DNA of 64,000 nucleotides from Arthrobacter sp. KBS0702 (GTDB lineage Bacteria > Actinomycetota > Actinomycetes > Actinomycetales > Micrococcaceae): positions 434,001 through 498,000 of the forward strand of contig NZ_CP042172.1 in the NCBI RefSeq assembly GCF_005937985.2. Reading direction: 5' to 3'. The notes under the pieces were generated by a model. The model had not been told where the DNA came from, made no database searches, and worked only from the letters and a program-made list of their open reading frames with translations. Shown in pieces: positions 1 to 8,978 of the stretch (position 1 is its first letter; every line of letters starts with the position of its first letter). Position numbers and translations under genes: made by a program.

Positions 1-718
<718 letters not shown>

Positions 719-1116
719 GCGCGCACCCTCACTGGATCATCGGGGTTCTGGGCCAGCCAGCCAAACGGCGACGGCGGACTCTCCCTTGAGTTTATCGCCG
801 CCGGGGCCCGGAAATGAATTGTGACCGAAATGCCGGACTGGGCTGCCTCCGGCGCGGGGCGGGGAGGGGCTGCCGGACCACGGATCGGGCCCCGCGGCCG
901 GACCACGGATGGACATGCTCAGTGTTCGCGCCCAGGAATGGACATAATGCCACTATGTCCATTCCTGGGCGGACCGGATGGGCATGCCCGGAGAGGGACG
1001 TTGCGCATGTCCATCCGTGGGCCGACCGGATGGGCATGCCCGGCGAGGGACGCGGAGCAGGGGCCTCAGAGGCCACACGGGTCACCAGGGTCGCGAGGCG
1101 GGGTGGGCCGGGCGGG
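719..1116. other. Gene-free gap upstream of ask
   Basis: This 398 bp region lies between the acetyltransferase stop and the ask start (both genes on the minus strand). Bases 903-1051 hold the nested palindromes and direct repeat listed separately. The remaining part next to ask (719-902) should carry the ask promoter, but I see no convincing -35/-10 pair. Open frames crossing the gap on either strand are low-complexity and run through the repeats, so I do not call a gene. Confidence 0.6.
903..1051. repeat. Nested inverted repeats plus a 30 bp direct repeat
   Basis: The inner perfect palindrome has arms GCCCAGGAATGGACATA (930-946) and its complement (954-970) around a 7 base loop. An outer pair, CCACGGATGGACATGC (903-918) and its complement (1005-1020), encloses it. 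A direct repeat beginning GACCGGATGGGCATGCCCGG occurs at about 972-1000 and 1023-1051, and its core GGGCATGCCC is itself palindromic. All units share a GGATGG(A/G)CAT core, so the block looks built from repeated copies of one short motif. It lies 66-214 bp beyond the stop of the acetyltransferase gene and upstream of ask. Function is unknown; a structured 3' end or a REP-like element is possible. Confidence 0.85.
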
Positions 1117-1698
1117 CTACCAGGAACGGTCGAGCCGATATCGCCAGGACGGAAGCTCCTTGCCAGCGGTGTCCTCTGCTGCCGTGAAATAGCGGTCGGG
1201 CTCGAAGCCCAGTCCTTCCAGCAGACGCCGCGAAGGCAGATTGGGTTCGTAGACGCCGGCAAAGACCGTCCGGCTTCCGCCGGCGAACAGCCACCCAACG
1301 AGGGCGGCGGCGGCTTCCCGGCCGAGTCCGAGTCCATGGTGTTCCGGGTGCAGGATGTAGCCCAGGCTGGCCGCATCTGCTGGGATCCGGCCGGGGGCCG
1401 GGAGCCGGGGGTCTGCCGTGTTCCAGGTCCGGCCGTCCCCGATGACCTCCCCGCTGGCCCGCAGTTCGATGGCCCAGCCGATGTTGAACCACTCGGCGGT
1501 GGAGGCCTCGGCCGCGGCCAGCGCCGTCCTCAGCCGGGCCGTGTTCTCCGCGGGGCTGAGTGCCGCATGTGACAGATAGCGCGTGGCGTCCGGGTCGCCG
1601 CGGAACCGCAGGAGGGCGGGGCCGTCGTCGGCCGTCAGCGGACGCAGGGTCAGGCGTTCGGTGCGCAGCGGGCCGGGCGCGCCGGGGAGGGCTGTCAC
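1117..1698 (-). CDS. GNAT N-acetyltransferase (RimJ/RimL-like)
   Basis: Predicted acetyl-CoA-dependent N-acetyltransferase of 193 aa, a usual size for the RimJ/RimL branch. Visible signatures are the N-terminal LRTERLTLRPLTADD strand, a central GYILHPEHHGLGLGREAA segment (beta4 and the acetyl-CoA pyrophosphate-binding Q/RxxGxG/A-like loop) and a C-terminal NLPSRRLLEGLGFEP motif typical of acetyltransferases that modify ribosomal proteins or small amines. Substrate cannot be told. Its start is 8 bp after the recR stop, so it is very likely the last gene of the dnaX-recR transcript. Confidence 0.85.
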   Translation of the reverse strand: MTALPGAPGPLRTERLTLRPLTADDGPALLRFRGDPDATRYLSHAALSPAENTARLRTALAAAEASTAEWFNIGWAIELRASGEVIGDGRTWNTADPRLPAPGRIPADAASLGYILHPEHHGLGLGREAAAALVGWLFAGGSRTVFAGVYEPNLPSRRLLEGLGFEPDRYFTAAEDTAGKELPSWRYRLDRSW

Positions 1699-1706
1699 GG
1701 CCCCTG

Positions 1707-2306
1707 TCAGCTCAGGGCGTTGCGGCGGCCTTCGAAGGCGCGGCCCAGGGTGACTTCGTCGGCGTACTCGAGGTCTCCGCCAACGGGAAGGCCCGACGCG
1801 AGCCGGGTGACGGCGATGCCGATCGACTTGAGCATCCGGGCGAGGTAGGTGGCCGTGGCTTCTCCCTCGAGGTTGGGGTCGGTCGCGATGATGATTTCCT
1901 GGATGGCGCCGTCGTTGAGCCGGGTCAGCAGCTCGCGGATCCGCAGTTGTTCCGGACCGATGCCGGCGATCGGATTGATGGCGCCGCCCAGCACGTGGTA
2001 CCGGCCGCGGAAGGACCGGGTGCGTTCCACCGCCAGGACGTCCTTGGACTCCTCCACGACGCAGATGATGGAGGGGTCGCGGCGCGGATCCCGGCAGATG
2101 TTGCAGAGTTCCTGCTCGGTGACGTTGCCGCAGACGGTGCAGAACTTCACCCGCTCCTTGACCGTCGTAATGGCCTCGACCAGGCGCTTCATGTCCTGCG
2201 GATCAGCTTCGAGGATGTGGAAGGCGAGCCGCTGGGCCGACTTGGGCCCGACGCCGGGGAGGCGGCCGAGCTCATCGATCAGCTCCTGAACTGCACCTTC
2301 GTACAC
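1707..2306 (-). CDS. recR: Recombination mediator protein RecR
   Basis: RecR works with RecF/RecO in loading RecA onto gapped DNA. The 199 aa protein has the usual family length. It shows the helix-hairpin-helix region [15 protein letters not shown] (residues 17-30), the four-cysteine zinc finger (C56, C59, C68, C71) and the Toprim domain from about residue 79 ([10 protein letters not shown], then the [12 protein letters not shown] segment). The start is GTG, with AGGA 6-7 bases upstream (GAGGAAATTGTG). It follows dnaX by 51 bp in the same orientation. No ybaB/ebfC gene sits between them, unlike the dnaX-ybaB-recR order common in many bacteria. Confidence 0.97.
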   Translation of the reverse strand: MYEGAVQELIDELGRLPGVGPKSAQRLAFHILEADPQDMKRLVEAITTVKERVKFCTVCGNVTEQELCNICRDPRRDPSIICVVEESKDVLAVERTRSFRGRYHVLGGAINPIAGIGPEQLRIRELLTRLNDGAIQEIIIATDPNLEGEATATYLARMLKSIGIAVTRLASGLPVGGDLEYADEVTLGRAFEGRRNALS

Positions 2307-2357
2307 AATTTCCTCGTTCGTTTGGGGGAGGGGAGGCCTGGTCGGCCGCCGGGAGGG

Positions 2358-5300
2358 CTAGAAGCGCGGCGCCAGCGGGCTTCCGTCCAAGGAGCGCTCT
2401 TCGATCAGCTTCCCGCCCAGAATACGCTCGACGGCGGCGCGGCCGAACACGCCCGATTCCTCGATCGTTTCGTCGTCGGCGCTGGGGATGTCCTGTTCGT
2501 AGTTCGTGGCGGCAACTGCCGCGCGCGCCGGCGCCTTGGCACGGCCGGCCTCTGCTTCGGGGCTGTTGGACAGCCGCTGGTAGAGGCTCTGCCGTCCGGA
2601 GGCCGGAGGCGCGCCCACCGGGGCCGTGGCCACAACCGAGGACGCCGCCACCGTAATGACCGCGGGTCCGGCGGCAGCGGAGACGAGCTGCGGCGCAGGC
2701 GTGCGTTCCGCCGAGCCGGCGTGTCCGGAGCCGCCCGGGAAAGCGCCGACCGGCTCCGGAATCTGCGCAGCCGCAGGCTCATAGTGCGGCGGCTCTGGTT
2801 CCGGGCTCTGCCGCGCCGCCTCCTGGGTGGTCTCCGGGGAAGGGTGCCGCCCGACGTTCAACTCGGTGCCAACGCTCCAGACCCCGGGGGATTGCTCGAC
2901 GGCGCGTGCCCACGGGTCGGCGGCGGTGTCCGGGGCAGCCGCGGCAGGGGTGCCGGCCGGGCCGGCCGCCGGCGCTGCGGCGGACCCTGCGGCGGGTGCG
3001 CCTGCGGCGGCCCGTGGGCGTGGTGCGGTCCGCGCTGGTGCGGATGCCGCTGGGGGAGCGGCCCGGACGGCGGGCGGGGCCGAAGGATCCCAGTCCATCG
3101 GCGGCTCTTCGTCCAGAGGCGGAGCGTCTTCATCCCGCGGCGGCCCCCAATCGTCATCCGGGTAGGAGTACGAACCGACCGCATCAGGATTCGCCCCACC
3201 GGACGACCCGGCGGGCGGCCCGGCCTGCTGAGTGTCCTCCGCGGCGGGTCTGGCGGGCTGAGGCTCTGGCTGCTGGGCATGCTGCGGCGCCTGGGCAGCC
3301 GTCGTTGCAGCGGTTGCAGGTGCCAGGCTCTCCCCGTTTCCGGCCGCCGCCGCGGCTTCGGGTGCCCCATCCGATGCGGGTACACCCCCGGCCGCTGCGG
3401 GGGCCAGACCCCAGGCAACGTCCGCAGAGGTTGCCGGGGCCTGCTCCCGGCTAGCGGGAACTTTTGGGTTTGGCTCAGAGCTCGCTGCGCTGCTGGAGCC
3501 GCCGGCTACGGCCGTGATCTGGCAGTCGATGCCGATCGTTTTGTGGATTGCCTGGCGCAGGTTCTCCGCGTGGTCCGCGCGTCCAAAGGCGCCGGCGAGC
3601 CCGGAGGTGGTGAAGGACAGCGTCAGTTGCTGGCCCTCGAAGTGGCCGACCTGGGCGTTGGGTTCGACGAGCGCCCACGTGCTGCGCTTGATCTTCGTCA
3701 GAGTCTGCAGGATCTCAGGCCAGGCCCGGCGAAGGACCTCGACGTCGGGTCCGGAGCCCGCAGCAGGTGCGGCCGGGGCGGACGGCACCGTGGACGCGGC
3801 CGCTGCCGGGACGTCGGCAGCCGGGCGTTCGGCCGGTGCCGAGTGGGCCGGCGCCGCGTTGGCGGTTTCTTCGGGCACGGAGGCCAGCGGTGCCTGCTCC
3901 GGACGGCTTGCCTGTGCGGGCTGCAACGCCGGGGCAGGCTGTTCTGCCCGGGCGCGCTCCGGCGCCGGTGCGGGAACGGGGCGCGTGGCGCCTTTCGCGG
4001 CCGTGGGTTCCTCCACCGGCCAGTCGTTGGTGCTGACCCGAGGCGCCGTAAGCGGCGGCCTTTGCTGCTGCATTTCCTGCGCGCCCGGTGCCGGCGCCGG
4101 TGCCTGCGCCGCGGGGGCAGCGGGTGCAGAAACCGGTGGGGCCGCTGCCGGCGCGGGTGCCGCCATCGGGGCGGATCGGGCCGGCGCCGCGGAGGCCGTC
4201 CCGGCGGCGGGAGTTCCGACGTCGTTCCCGGCGTAATTCAGGCGCCGCTCCACGCGGTCAATCCGGGCGGCGATCCCGCGTTCGGTCTGTTCCGAGCTCG
4301 GCAATAGGATGCGGGCACAAAGCAGTTCCAGGTGCAGGCGCGGCGACGTCGCGCCGGTCATCTCGGTGAGCGCGGTGTTGGTGACATCGGCAGCCCGGGA
4401 AAGCTCGGAGGCGCCGAGGTTGTGGGCCTGGTTCTGCATCCGGGCGATCTGGTCCGCCGGCATGCCGCGGAGGATCGACTGCGCGCTCTCCGGCATGGCC
4501 TGCACGATGATCAGGTCGCGGAAACGCTCGAGCAGGTCCTCGACGAAGCGGCGCGGGTCGTGGCCGGTCTGGATGACGCGATCCACGGCGCGGAACACGG
4601 TGGCGGCGTCGGAGGCGGCAACGGCCTCGACGACGTCGTCCAAGAGGGAGGCGTGTGTGTAACCCAGCAGGGCCACGGCCAGTTCGTAGTCCAGCCCGTT
4701 CGGGCCGGCGCCGGCCATGAGCTGGTCCAGCACGGAGAGCGAGTCGCGCACGGAGCCGCCGCCGGCTCGGATGACAAGCGAGAGCACGCCGGGAGCCACC
4801 GGGACGTTCTCCTGCTTGCAGAGCAGTTCAAGGTACGCCATTAAGGGCTCCGGCGGTACCAGCCGGAACGGGTAGTGGTGGGTGCGGGACCGGATGGTGC
4901 CGATCACCTTGTCCGGCTCCGTTGTGGCAAAGATGAACTTGATGTGTTCCGGCGGCTCTTCGACGATTTTGAGCAGCGCGTTGAAGCCGGCCGACGTGAC
5001 CATGTGGGCTTCGTCGATGATGAAGATTTTGTAGCGGTCGCGGACCGGGGCGTAGGTGGCGCGTTCGCGCAGGTCGCGGGCGTCGTCCACGCCACCGTGG
5101 CTGGCGGCGTCGATCTCGATCACGTCGAGCGAGCCCGCACCGCCGCGTGCCAGTTCAACGCAGCTGGGGCAGGCGCCGCAAGGGGTGTCCGTGGGGCCTT
5201 CGGCGCAGTTCAGGCAGCGCGCCAAGATGCGGGCGGACGTCGTTTTGCCGCAGCCGCGGGGGCCGGAAAAGAGGTAGGCATGGTTGACGCGGTTCTTCCG

Positions 5301-5399
5301 CAGGGCCGTCATCAGCGGGTCGGTGACGTGCTCCTGCCCGATAACGTCCGCGAACGAATCGGGGCGGTACCTGCGGTAAAGAGCGGTAGTAACAGTCAC
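2358..5399 (-). CDS. dnaX: DNA polymerase III subunits gamma and tau
   Basis: Clamp-loader ATPase of the replisome. The AAA+ module holds the P-loop GPRGCGKT (46-53), zinc-binding cysteines C65, C74, C77 and C80, and the Walker B DEAH (128-131). A gamma/tau domain III follows. Then comes a very long Ala/Pro/Gln-rich linker, a short folded block around PDVEVLRRAWPEILQTL (the tau part that contacts the polymerase in other species), another disordered Pro/Ala/Asp-rich stretch, and a conserved C-terminal tail ending in ERILGGKLIEERSL. At 1013 aa it is far longer than E. coli tau (643 aa), mostly from low-complexity sequence, which is usual in Arthrobacter relatives. No A-rich slippery site for making a short gamma product is evident. 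First gene of the dnaX-recR-acetyltransferase unit. Confidence 0.97.
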   Translation of the reverse strand: MTVTTALYRRYRPDSFADVIGQEHVTDPLMTALRKNRVNHAYLFSGPRGCGKTTSARILARCLNCAEGPTDTPCGACPSCVELARGGAGSLDVIEIDAASHGGVDDARDLRERATYAPVRDRYKIFIIDEAHMVTSAGFNALLKIVEEPPEHIKFIFATTEPDKVIGTIRSRTHHYPFRLVPPEPLMAYLELLCKQENVPVAPGVLSLVIRAGGGSVRDSLSVLDQLMAGAGPNGLDYELAVALLGYTHASLLDDVVEAVAASDAATVFRAVDRVIQTGHDPRRFVEDLLERFRDLIIVQAMPESAQSILRGMPADQIARMQNQAHNLGASELSRAADVTNTALTEMTGATSPRLHLELLCARILLPSSEQTERGIAARIDRVERRLNYAGNDVGTPAAGTASAAPARSAPMAAPAPAAAPPVSAPAAPAAQAPAPAPGAQEMQQQRPPLTAPRVSTNDWPVEEPTAAKGATRPVPAPAPERARAEQPAPALQPAQASRPEQAPLASVPEETANAAPAHSAPAERPAADVPAAAASTVPSAPAAPAAGSGPDVEVLRRAWPEILQTLTKIKRSTWALVEPNAQVGHFEGQQLTLSFTTSGLAGAFGRADHAENLRQAIHKTIGIDCQITAVAGGSSSAASSEPNPKVPASREQAPATSADVAWGLAPAAAGGVPASDGAPEAAAAAGNGESLAPATAATTAAQAPQHAQQPEPQPARPAAEDTQQAGPPAGSSGGANPDAVGSYSYPDDDWGPPRDEDAPPLDEEPPMDWDPSAPPAVRAAPPAASAPARTAPRPRAAAGAPAAGSAAAPAAGPAGTPAAAAPDTAADPWARAVEQSPGVWSVGTELNVGRHPSPETTQEAARQSPEPEPPHYEPAAAQIPEPVGAFPGGSGHAGSAERTPAPQLVSAAAGPAVITVAASSVVATAPVGAPPASGRQSLYQRLSNSPEAEAGRAKAPARAAVAATNYEQDIPSADDETIEESGVFGRAAVERILGGKLIEERSLDGSPLAPRF

Positions 5400-5433
5400 A
5401 GCTAAACCCTACCAATCGGCACAGACATAAAAG

Positions 5434-5521
5434 ACCCCCCATGCACCCGCCAGAGCCCATTTACCCTTGCTACCTTCCGGTCCTGGGGGAGTTCAACAGG
5501 ATGACGCCACATGAGGGGCCG
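5434..5521 (-). ncRNA. ffs: Signal recognition particle RNA, small bacterial 4.5S type
   Basis: The minus strand contains the diagnostic SRP apical loop: CAGGACCGGAAGGTAGCAAG, matching the conserved GGUCAGGNCCGGAAGGNAGCA core bound by Ffh. The ends pair: CCCCTCATG near the 5' end with CATGGGGGG near the 3' end. The gene lies just upstream of dnaX, a placement seen in other actinobacteria. A TAAAGT -10 box lies 7 bases before the inferred 5' end. Exact ends are estimated to within a few bases from stem pairing. Confidence 0.92.
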
Positions 5522-5527
5522 TCGACT

Positions 5528-5557
5528 ACTTTACCCGACGATCGGGCCTGCCTCGAA
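5528..5557 (-). promoter_or_regulatory. Probable promoter of the SRP RNA gene
   Basis: On the minus strand, TTCGAG (5552-5557) and TAAAGT (5528-5533) are separated by 18 bases. The -10 box ends about 7 bases before the inferred first base of the SRP RNA. The -10 element fits well; the -35 is weak. This is an inference from spacing, not a measured start. Confidence 0.5.
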
Positions 5558-5612
5558 TCCGCCCTTGTCGCCGGGGGACATGCCCAATTTTCGGTCGGAC
5601 CGGAGGGCTCAA

Positions 5613-5642
5613 TTGGTCGAAGCCGGGAATGTCAGGTAGTCT
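5613..5642 (+). promoter_or_regulatory. Candidate promoter of tRNA-Ser
   Basis: TTGGTC (5613-5618) and TAGTCT (5637-5642) are 18 bases apart, and the mature tRNA begins 28 bases later. A second -10-like TAGTAT overlaps at 5642-5647. Plausible sigma-70-type promoter, moderate support only. Confidence 0.4.
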
Positions 5643-5670
5643 AGTATCTGCTTTTGATTCAGAAGCTACT

Positions 5671-5755
5671 GGAGAATTCGCCTAGCGGCCTATGGCGCAC
5701 GCCTGGAACGCGTGTTGGGTTAACGCCCTCGGGGGTTCAAATCCCCCATTCTCCG
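5671..5755 (+). tRNA. tRNA-Ser with anticodon GGA
   Basis: An 85 nt class II tRNA. The acceptor stem GGAGAAT (5671-5677) pairs with ATTCTCC (5748-5754), and the discriminator base is G. The anticodon stem CACGC/GCGTG encloses the loop CTGGAAC, giving anticodon GGA, which reads UCC and UCU serine codons. A long variable arm is present, followed by the T-arm with GGTTCAAATCC. CCA is not encoded. A strong terminator follows 6 bases later. Confidence 0.97.
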
Positions 5756-5760
5756 CGTTT

Positions 5761-5790
5761 GGCCCCGGTCCCTCGGACCGGGGCCTTTTT
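5761..5790 (+). terminator. Rho-independent terminator after tRNA-Ser
   Basis: A perfect 11 bp stem, GGCCCCGGTCC with its complement GGACCGGGGCC, encloses a CTC loop and is followed directly by five T residues. This is one of the few classical U-tract terminators in the window. Confidence 0.93.
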
Positions 5791-5866
5791 GCGTCCCGGA
5801 ACTCGCGGCTAGCGCTCCCCGGCCCGCAGTCTGCTGCGTTCCGGCCCGCAGCTGCCCGGCCCGCAG

Positions 5867-6778
5867 CTAACCCGGATACCCCAGGCGGCGCAGCCGCTGG
5901 CGTGCAGCCTGCTCGCTCGGTCCAACCCGGCCCAGGGCAAGATGGACGACTCCCAGCGTGGCCTTCGTGGCAAGCTTCACCGGCAGAGGAAGTGGTCCCA
6001 GCCGTGCGGTCCGCAGCCCCAGCATCTCCCGGTATTTGGGCTCAAGGCTGGCCACCGCCGCCGCGAACAGCACCCGGTAGCCGGGCCGGAGAGCCGGGTG
6101 GAGCGGGGGATCCCGGATGAAGGCCACGGTCTCGGCGACTCTGTCGCCGGAACTGAGCACGCCGTCGTCGTACCAGCGATCGAGCTGCCGGCGCATGTCA
6201 GCTTCGCTCAGCGGCGGCGACTCGACCCCCATGAGGGTCCCCGCCTGCGCCCATTCGCGCACGTACGCGTCCGGGCCGCCCGGAATCGGCCGGCCCCAGA
6301 GCTTGTGCGCGGACAGGAAGGCATCGGTGAAGGCGATGTGAACCCAGCTCAGCAGCTCAGGATCGTTGGCCGCATAGGGCCGGACCACGCCGTGGCCGTC
6401 GACATAGTCGCCGCGCACCGACTCGTGCAGGCGGAGCACCCAGTTCGAGGCGGCACGCGCGGCGTCCGTGGACCCGTAGGTGACCGTGAAGATCCAGCGG
6501 ATGGTGCCGGCGAGCCGGCCCAGGGGGTCTTCGCGGAAGCGGGAATGGTCGTGGACCCCGGCCAGGGCGCCAGGGTGCAGCGCCTGCATCAGCAGGGCGC
6601 GGATGCCGGCGACAATCGTCGGCATATCCCCATGGACGGCCCAGACGGCGGACCCGGGAAGGTGATAGCCGGCGTCGGAGCCTTCCGCGAGGCGGCCCAC
6701 CCACTCCGGAACCGCATCCCGGGTCCCGGTGAACGTCTGCTTGAGCTCGGCCTGCCACTCCCTGAGGACATTGCGCAT
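5867..6778 (-). CDS. Oxygenase MpaB-like family protein (DUF2236)
   Basis: 303 aa protein of the DUF2236 / mycophenolic-acid-biosynthesis-B-like oxygenase family, whose characterised relatives (latex-clearing protein Lcp, MpaB) are haem-dependent. Family hallmarks are seen: an ALLMQALHPGALAGVHDHS segment (putative haem-side helix), R..RT..W.F.VTYG-like text (RLAGTIRWIFTVTYGS) and ELLSWVHIAFTDAFL in the middle. There is no signal peptide, so it is probably cytoplasmic. The physiological substrate of the short actinobacterial members is unknown. It is a single gene between tRNA-Ser and the divergent M23 gene. The ATG at 6776-6778 begins MRNVLREWQ; no strong Shine-Dalgarno is seen. Confidence 0.85.
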   Translation of the reverse strand: MRNVLREWQAELKQTFTGTRDAVPEWVGRLAEGSDAGYHLPGSAVWAVHGDMPTIVAGIRALLMQALHPGALAGVHDHSRFREDPLGRLAGTIRWIFTVTYGSTDAARAASNWVLRLHESVRGDYVDGHGVVRPYAANDPELLSWVHIAFTDAFLSAHKLWGRPIPGGPDAYVREWAQAGTLMGVESPPLSEADMRRQLDRWYDDGVLSSGDRVAETVAFIRDPPLHPALRPGYRVLFAAAVASLEPKYREMLGLRTARLGPLPLPVKLATKATLGVVHLALGRVGPSEQAARQRLRRLGYPG

Positions 6779-6995
6779 ACTCCTATTCTTACCCGGCCCG
6801 GCCGGAGGTCCTACGCGCTTGCGCGGGCAGCGCTACTGGGACGCCACCCAAGTCGCCGAACGGTGGCGTGAAGATGCCGCGGAAGCGCCGGAAACCGCGG
6901 ATTTCGGAGGTTCACAGACCCAGTCGATTGTGGTCCCATAGGAGGGTGAGTCCGTTGAGATTGGGGTCTGGCGGACAGAATGCAGGAGTCACGTC

Positions 6996-8378
6996 GTGGG
7001 AAAACACTGGGGAAACTCAACGAGTGAGCTGTCCAAAACTTCAGGAGTAGTTGCGCGCGCTCTGGCGGCAGCAACGGGCCTCGCCCTTGCGGTGCTGGTC
7101 TTCGGGCCCACCGTGCCCGTCGGAACATCGGCCCGCGAGGCGCCTCAACCGCCGCTGGCCACGGGTTCCGTGGGACCGGGATTCCTGGAGCCGGAGGGCA
7201 ACGCGCCGGATGGGGGCGGAAAGTCCGCCCCGACCGTTCCTGATGCGCTGACCGCTGACGGCCGCGCCCTCGTTTCGTTCGCCCGGACCACGGTCCGGAC
7301 GGCGTCCAAGGAGGGCAAAGTCGAACTCCGTCTGGCCTCGGCCGGCCTGTCGCGTCCGCCGAAAGGCTTCCTGATGGCCCCGCTCGAGGTGCTGGTGGCA
7401 TCGTCCCCGTTTGGCCTGCGCACCAGCCCCTTGACCGGAACCGCCGGGGAATTCCACTGGGGCCAGGACTTTGCCGCCCCGTGCGGCACCCGGGTATATT
7501 CGGCCGACGCCGGTGTGGTGCGTGCCGTCGGATGGCATCCCTGGGGCGGCGGCAACCGGGTCGAAATCGACCACGGGAACGGCCTGATCACCACGTACAA
7601 CCACCTCGAAGGCATCGCCGTGAAGAAAGGGGAATCGGTGGGCGTGGATGAGGTCATTGCCAAGGTGGGAACGACGGGCTCCTCCACCGGCTGCCACCTC
7701 CACTTTGAGACGATCCTCAACGGCTCGCACACCAACCCCCTTGACTGGAAATTCCTTCCGACCCGCCAGGTGGACCAGCTCGACGACATCCAGATGGTCA
7801 GCTACAGCCCGTCCAGCGCCAGCACGGACTGGGCCGTCCCCGTGACCGAAAACCAGGCCGGTGCGGTCACCGGCGGGGTTCAGGAGGCAACACGTGCCGC
7901 CGTCGCGGCCTCGCCCGCCGCGTCGCCGCCGCCGACGAGTGCGCTCGCGGAAACCACTCCCAGCCCCACCGTCACCCCAACGCCGACGGTTACGCCAACG
8001 CCGACGGTTACGCCAACCCCTACGCCCACCCCGACGGTTGCGGAGGTAACGCCGACCCCGACGGTTACGCCGACCCCGACCGTCACCCCAACCCCTACGC
8101 CGACGGTTGCGGAGGTCACCCCGCCCCCGACGGTTACGCTGACCCCCACCGTCACCCCAACGCCGACGCCGAGTGTTACGCCGACGCCGCCTCCCAGCCC
8201 TGCGGCGACCGAAACGCCGTCGGCCCCTGCCGACGATGTGACGCCGGCAGCTACCGCGCCTGCCGTGACCGCGACCCCGCCCGCCGTGACTGCGCCCACG
8301 GTGACGGCAGCCCCGCAGGAGACGGCCGCCACGAAGCCGACAGCCTCCTTGGAACCCACGGCGTCGCCCAAACCCTAG
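6996..8378 (+). CDS. Secreted M23 family metallopeptidase with Pro-Thr repeat tail
   Basis: Predicted exported LytM-type zinc endopeptidase that cuts peptidoglycan cross-bridges or activates wall hydrolases. The start is GTG with AGGAG (6984-6988) 7 bases upstream. A hydrophobic segment at residues 18-40 is a signal peptide or anchor. The M23 domain spans about 135-245, with zinc ligands in HWGQD (H154, D158) and the CHLHFE motif (H234/H236). From about residue 325 the protein becomes an extended Thr/Pro tail with repeated TPTPTV and VAEVTP units, then an Ala/Thr/Pro-rich end without an LPxTG or membrane anchor. The tail could span or thread the wall or carry glycans, as in other Pro/Thr-rich actinobacterial wall proteins (inference). 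The gene stands alone. Confidence 0.92.
   Translation: MGKHWGNSTSELSKTSGVVARALAAATGLALAVLVFGPTVPVGTSAREAPQPPLATGSVGPGFLEPEGNAPDGGGKSAPTVPDALTADGRALVSFARTTVRTASKEGKVELRLASAGLSRPPKGFLMAPLEVLVASSPFGLRTSPLTGTAGEFHWGQDFAAPCGTRVYSADAGVVRAVGWHPWGGGNRVEIDHGNGLITTYNHLEGIAVKKGESVGVDEVIAKVGTTGSSTGCHLHFETILNGSHTNPLDWKFLPTRQVDQLDDIQMVSYSPSSASTDWAVPVTENQAGAVTGGVQEATRAAVAASPAASPPPTSALAETTPSPTVTPTPTVTPTPTVTPTPTPTPTVAEVTPTPTVTPTPTVTPTPTPTVAEVTPPPTVTLTPTVTPTPTPSVTPTPPPSPAATETPSAPADDVTPAATAPAVTATPPAVTAPTVTAAPQETAATKPTASLEPTASPKP
7962..8190 (+). repeat. In-frame 18 bp minisatellite encoding Pro-Thr repeats
   Basis: Inside the M23 gene, an 18 bp unit close to CCAACGCCGACGGTTACG (Pro-Thr-Pro-Thr-Val-Thr) is repeated many times with small changes. 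A longer unit that adds GCGGAGGT (Ala-Glu-Val) appears at about 8040 and 8108. All changes keep the frame. Such tracts change copy number by slippage, so tail length may vary between strains. Confidence 0.85.
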
Positions 8379-8492
8379 GAACGTCATAGCCGTACCAAAG
8401 TCCGCGGCAGCCCGCGGACCCATACCCTCGCGCCGCGGTGCCGAACCACAAGGTGAACCGCCTTTGCACCCAAACCCGCGAGGAAACCCCCA

Positions 8493-8978
8493 ATGACATC
8501 CCTGTATTCCATCCCGCTGACCCTCAACGACGGCACCGAAACGGACTTTGGCCGATTCAGGGGCCAGGTAGTGCTGGTTGTAAACGTGGCTTCCCAGTGC
8601 GGCTTTACGCCGCAGTACGCCGGGCTGGAGGCACTCCACAACAAGTTCCGCGAGGAAGGCTTCACGGTACTCGGCGTTCCCTGCAACCAGTTCGCCGGAC
8701 AGGAGCCCGGAGCCGACGCCGAAATTGCCGAGTTCTGCCAGCGCAACTTCGGCGTGACGTTTCCGCTCACCACCAAGGCCGATGTCCGTGGCCGGCACCA
8801 ACATCCGTTGTACGCCCGGCTGACCCGGTTCAAGAAGGGTCTGTTGCCGGGGCTCGTGAAGTGGAATTTTGAGAAGTTCCTGGTCAACCGCGACGGCGAG
8901 ATCGTCGCCCGCTTCGCCCCCACCGTCGAGCCCGACTCACCGGAGGTCATTGAGGCTGTCCGCCAGGCGCTCGCCTGA
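8493..8978 (+). CDS. Glutathione peroxidase-family thiol peroxidase
   Basis: 161 aa, the full length for bacterial Gpx-like peroxidases. It reduces hydrogen peroxide or organic hydroperoxides, most likely with thioredoxin or mycothiol-linked electrons, since actinobacteria lack glutathione in general. The active site NVASQCGFTPQY carries cysteine (C36) in place of selenocysteine; CNQFAGQEP (C64, Gln70) and KWNFEKFLV supply the other catalytic-tetrad residues, and C82 is a possible resolving cysteine. No signal peptide. Start ATG at 8493 with GCGAGGAAA upstream. Monocistronic. Confidence 0.93.
   Translation: MTSLYSIPLTLNDGTETDFGRFRGQVVLVVNVASQCGFTPQYAGLEALHNKFREEGFTVLGVPCNQFAGQEPGADAEIAEFCQRNFGVTFPLTTKADVRGRHQHPLYARLTRFKKGLLPGLVKWNFEKFLVNRDGEIVARFAPTVEPDSPEVIEAVRQALA

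Noticed and set aside
1560..4307. Long plus-strand open frame of over 900 codons opposite dnaX
   Set aside because: It mirrors the GC-rich dnaX linker, is Arg/Gly-rich low-complexity sequence with no domain, and runs antisense to a clear gene.
2358..5399. Programmed frameshift in dnaX producing a separate gamma subunit
   Set aside because: No A-AAA-AAG-type slippery heptamer with a downstream hairpin could be found in the linker.
6779..6995. Cyclic di-AMP (ydaO) riboswitch before the M23 peptidase
   Set aside because: Such switches precede wall-hydrolase genes in some actinobacteria, but the conserved core motifs are not seen here.
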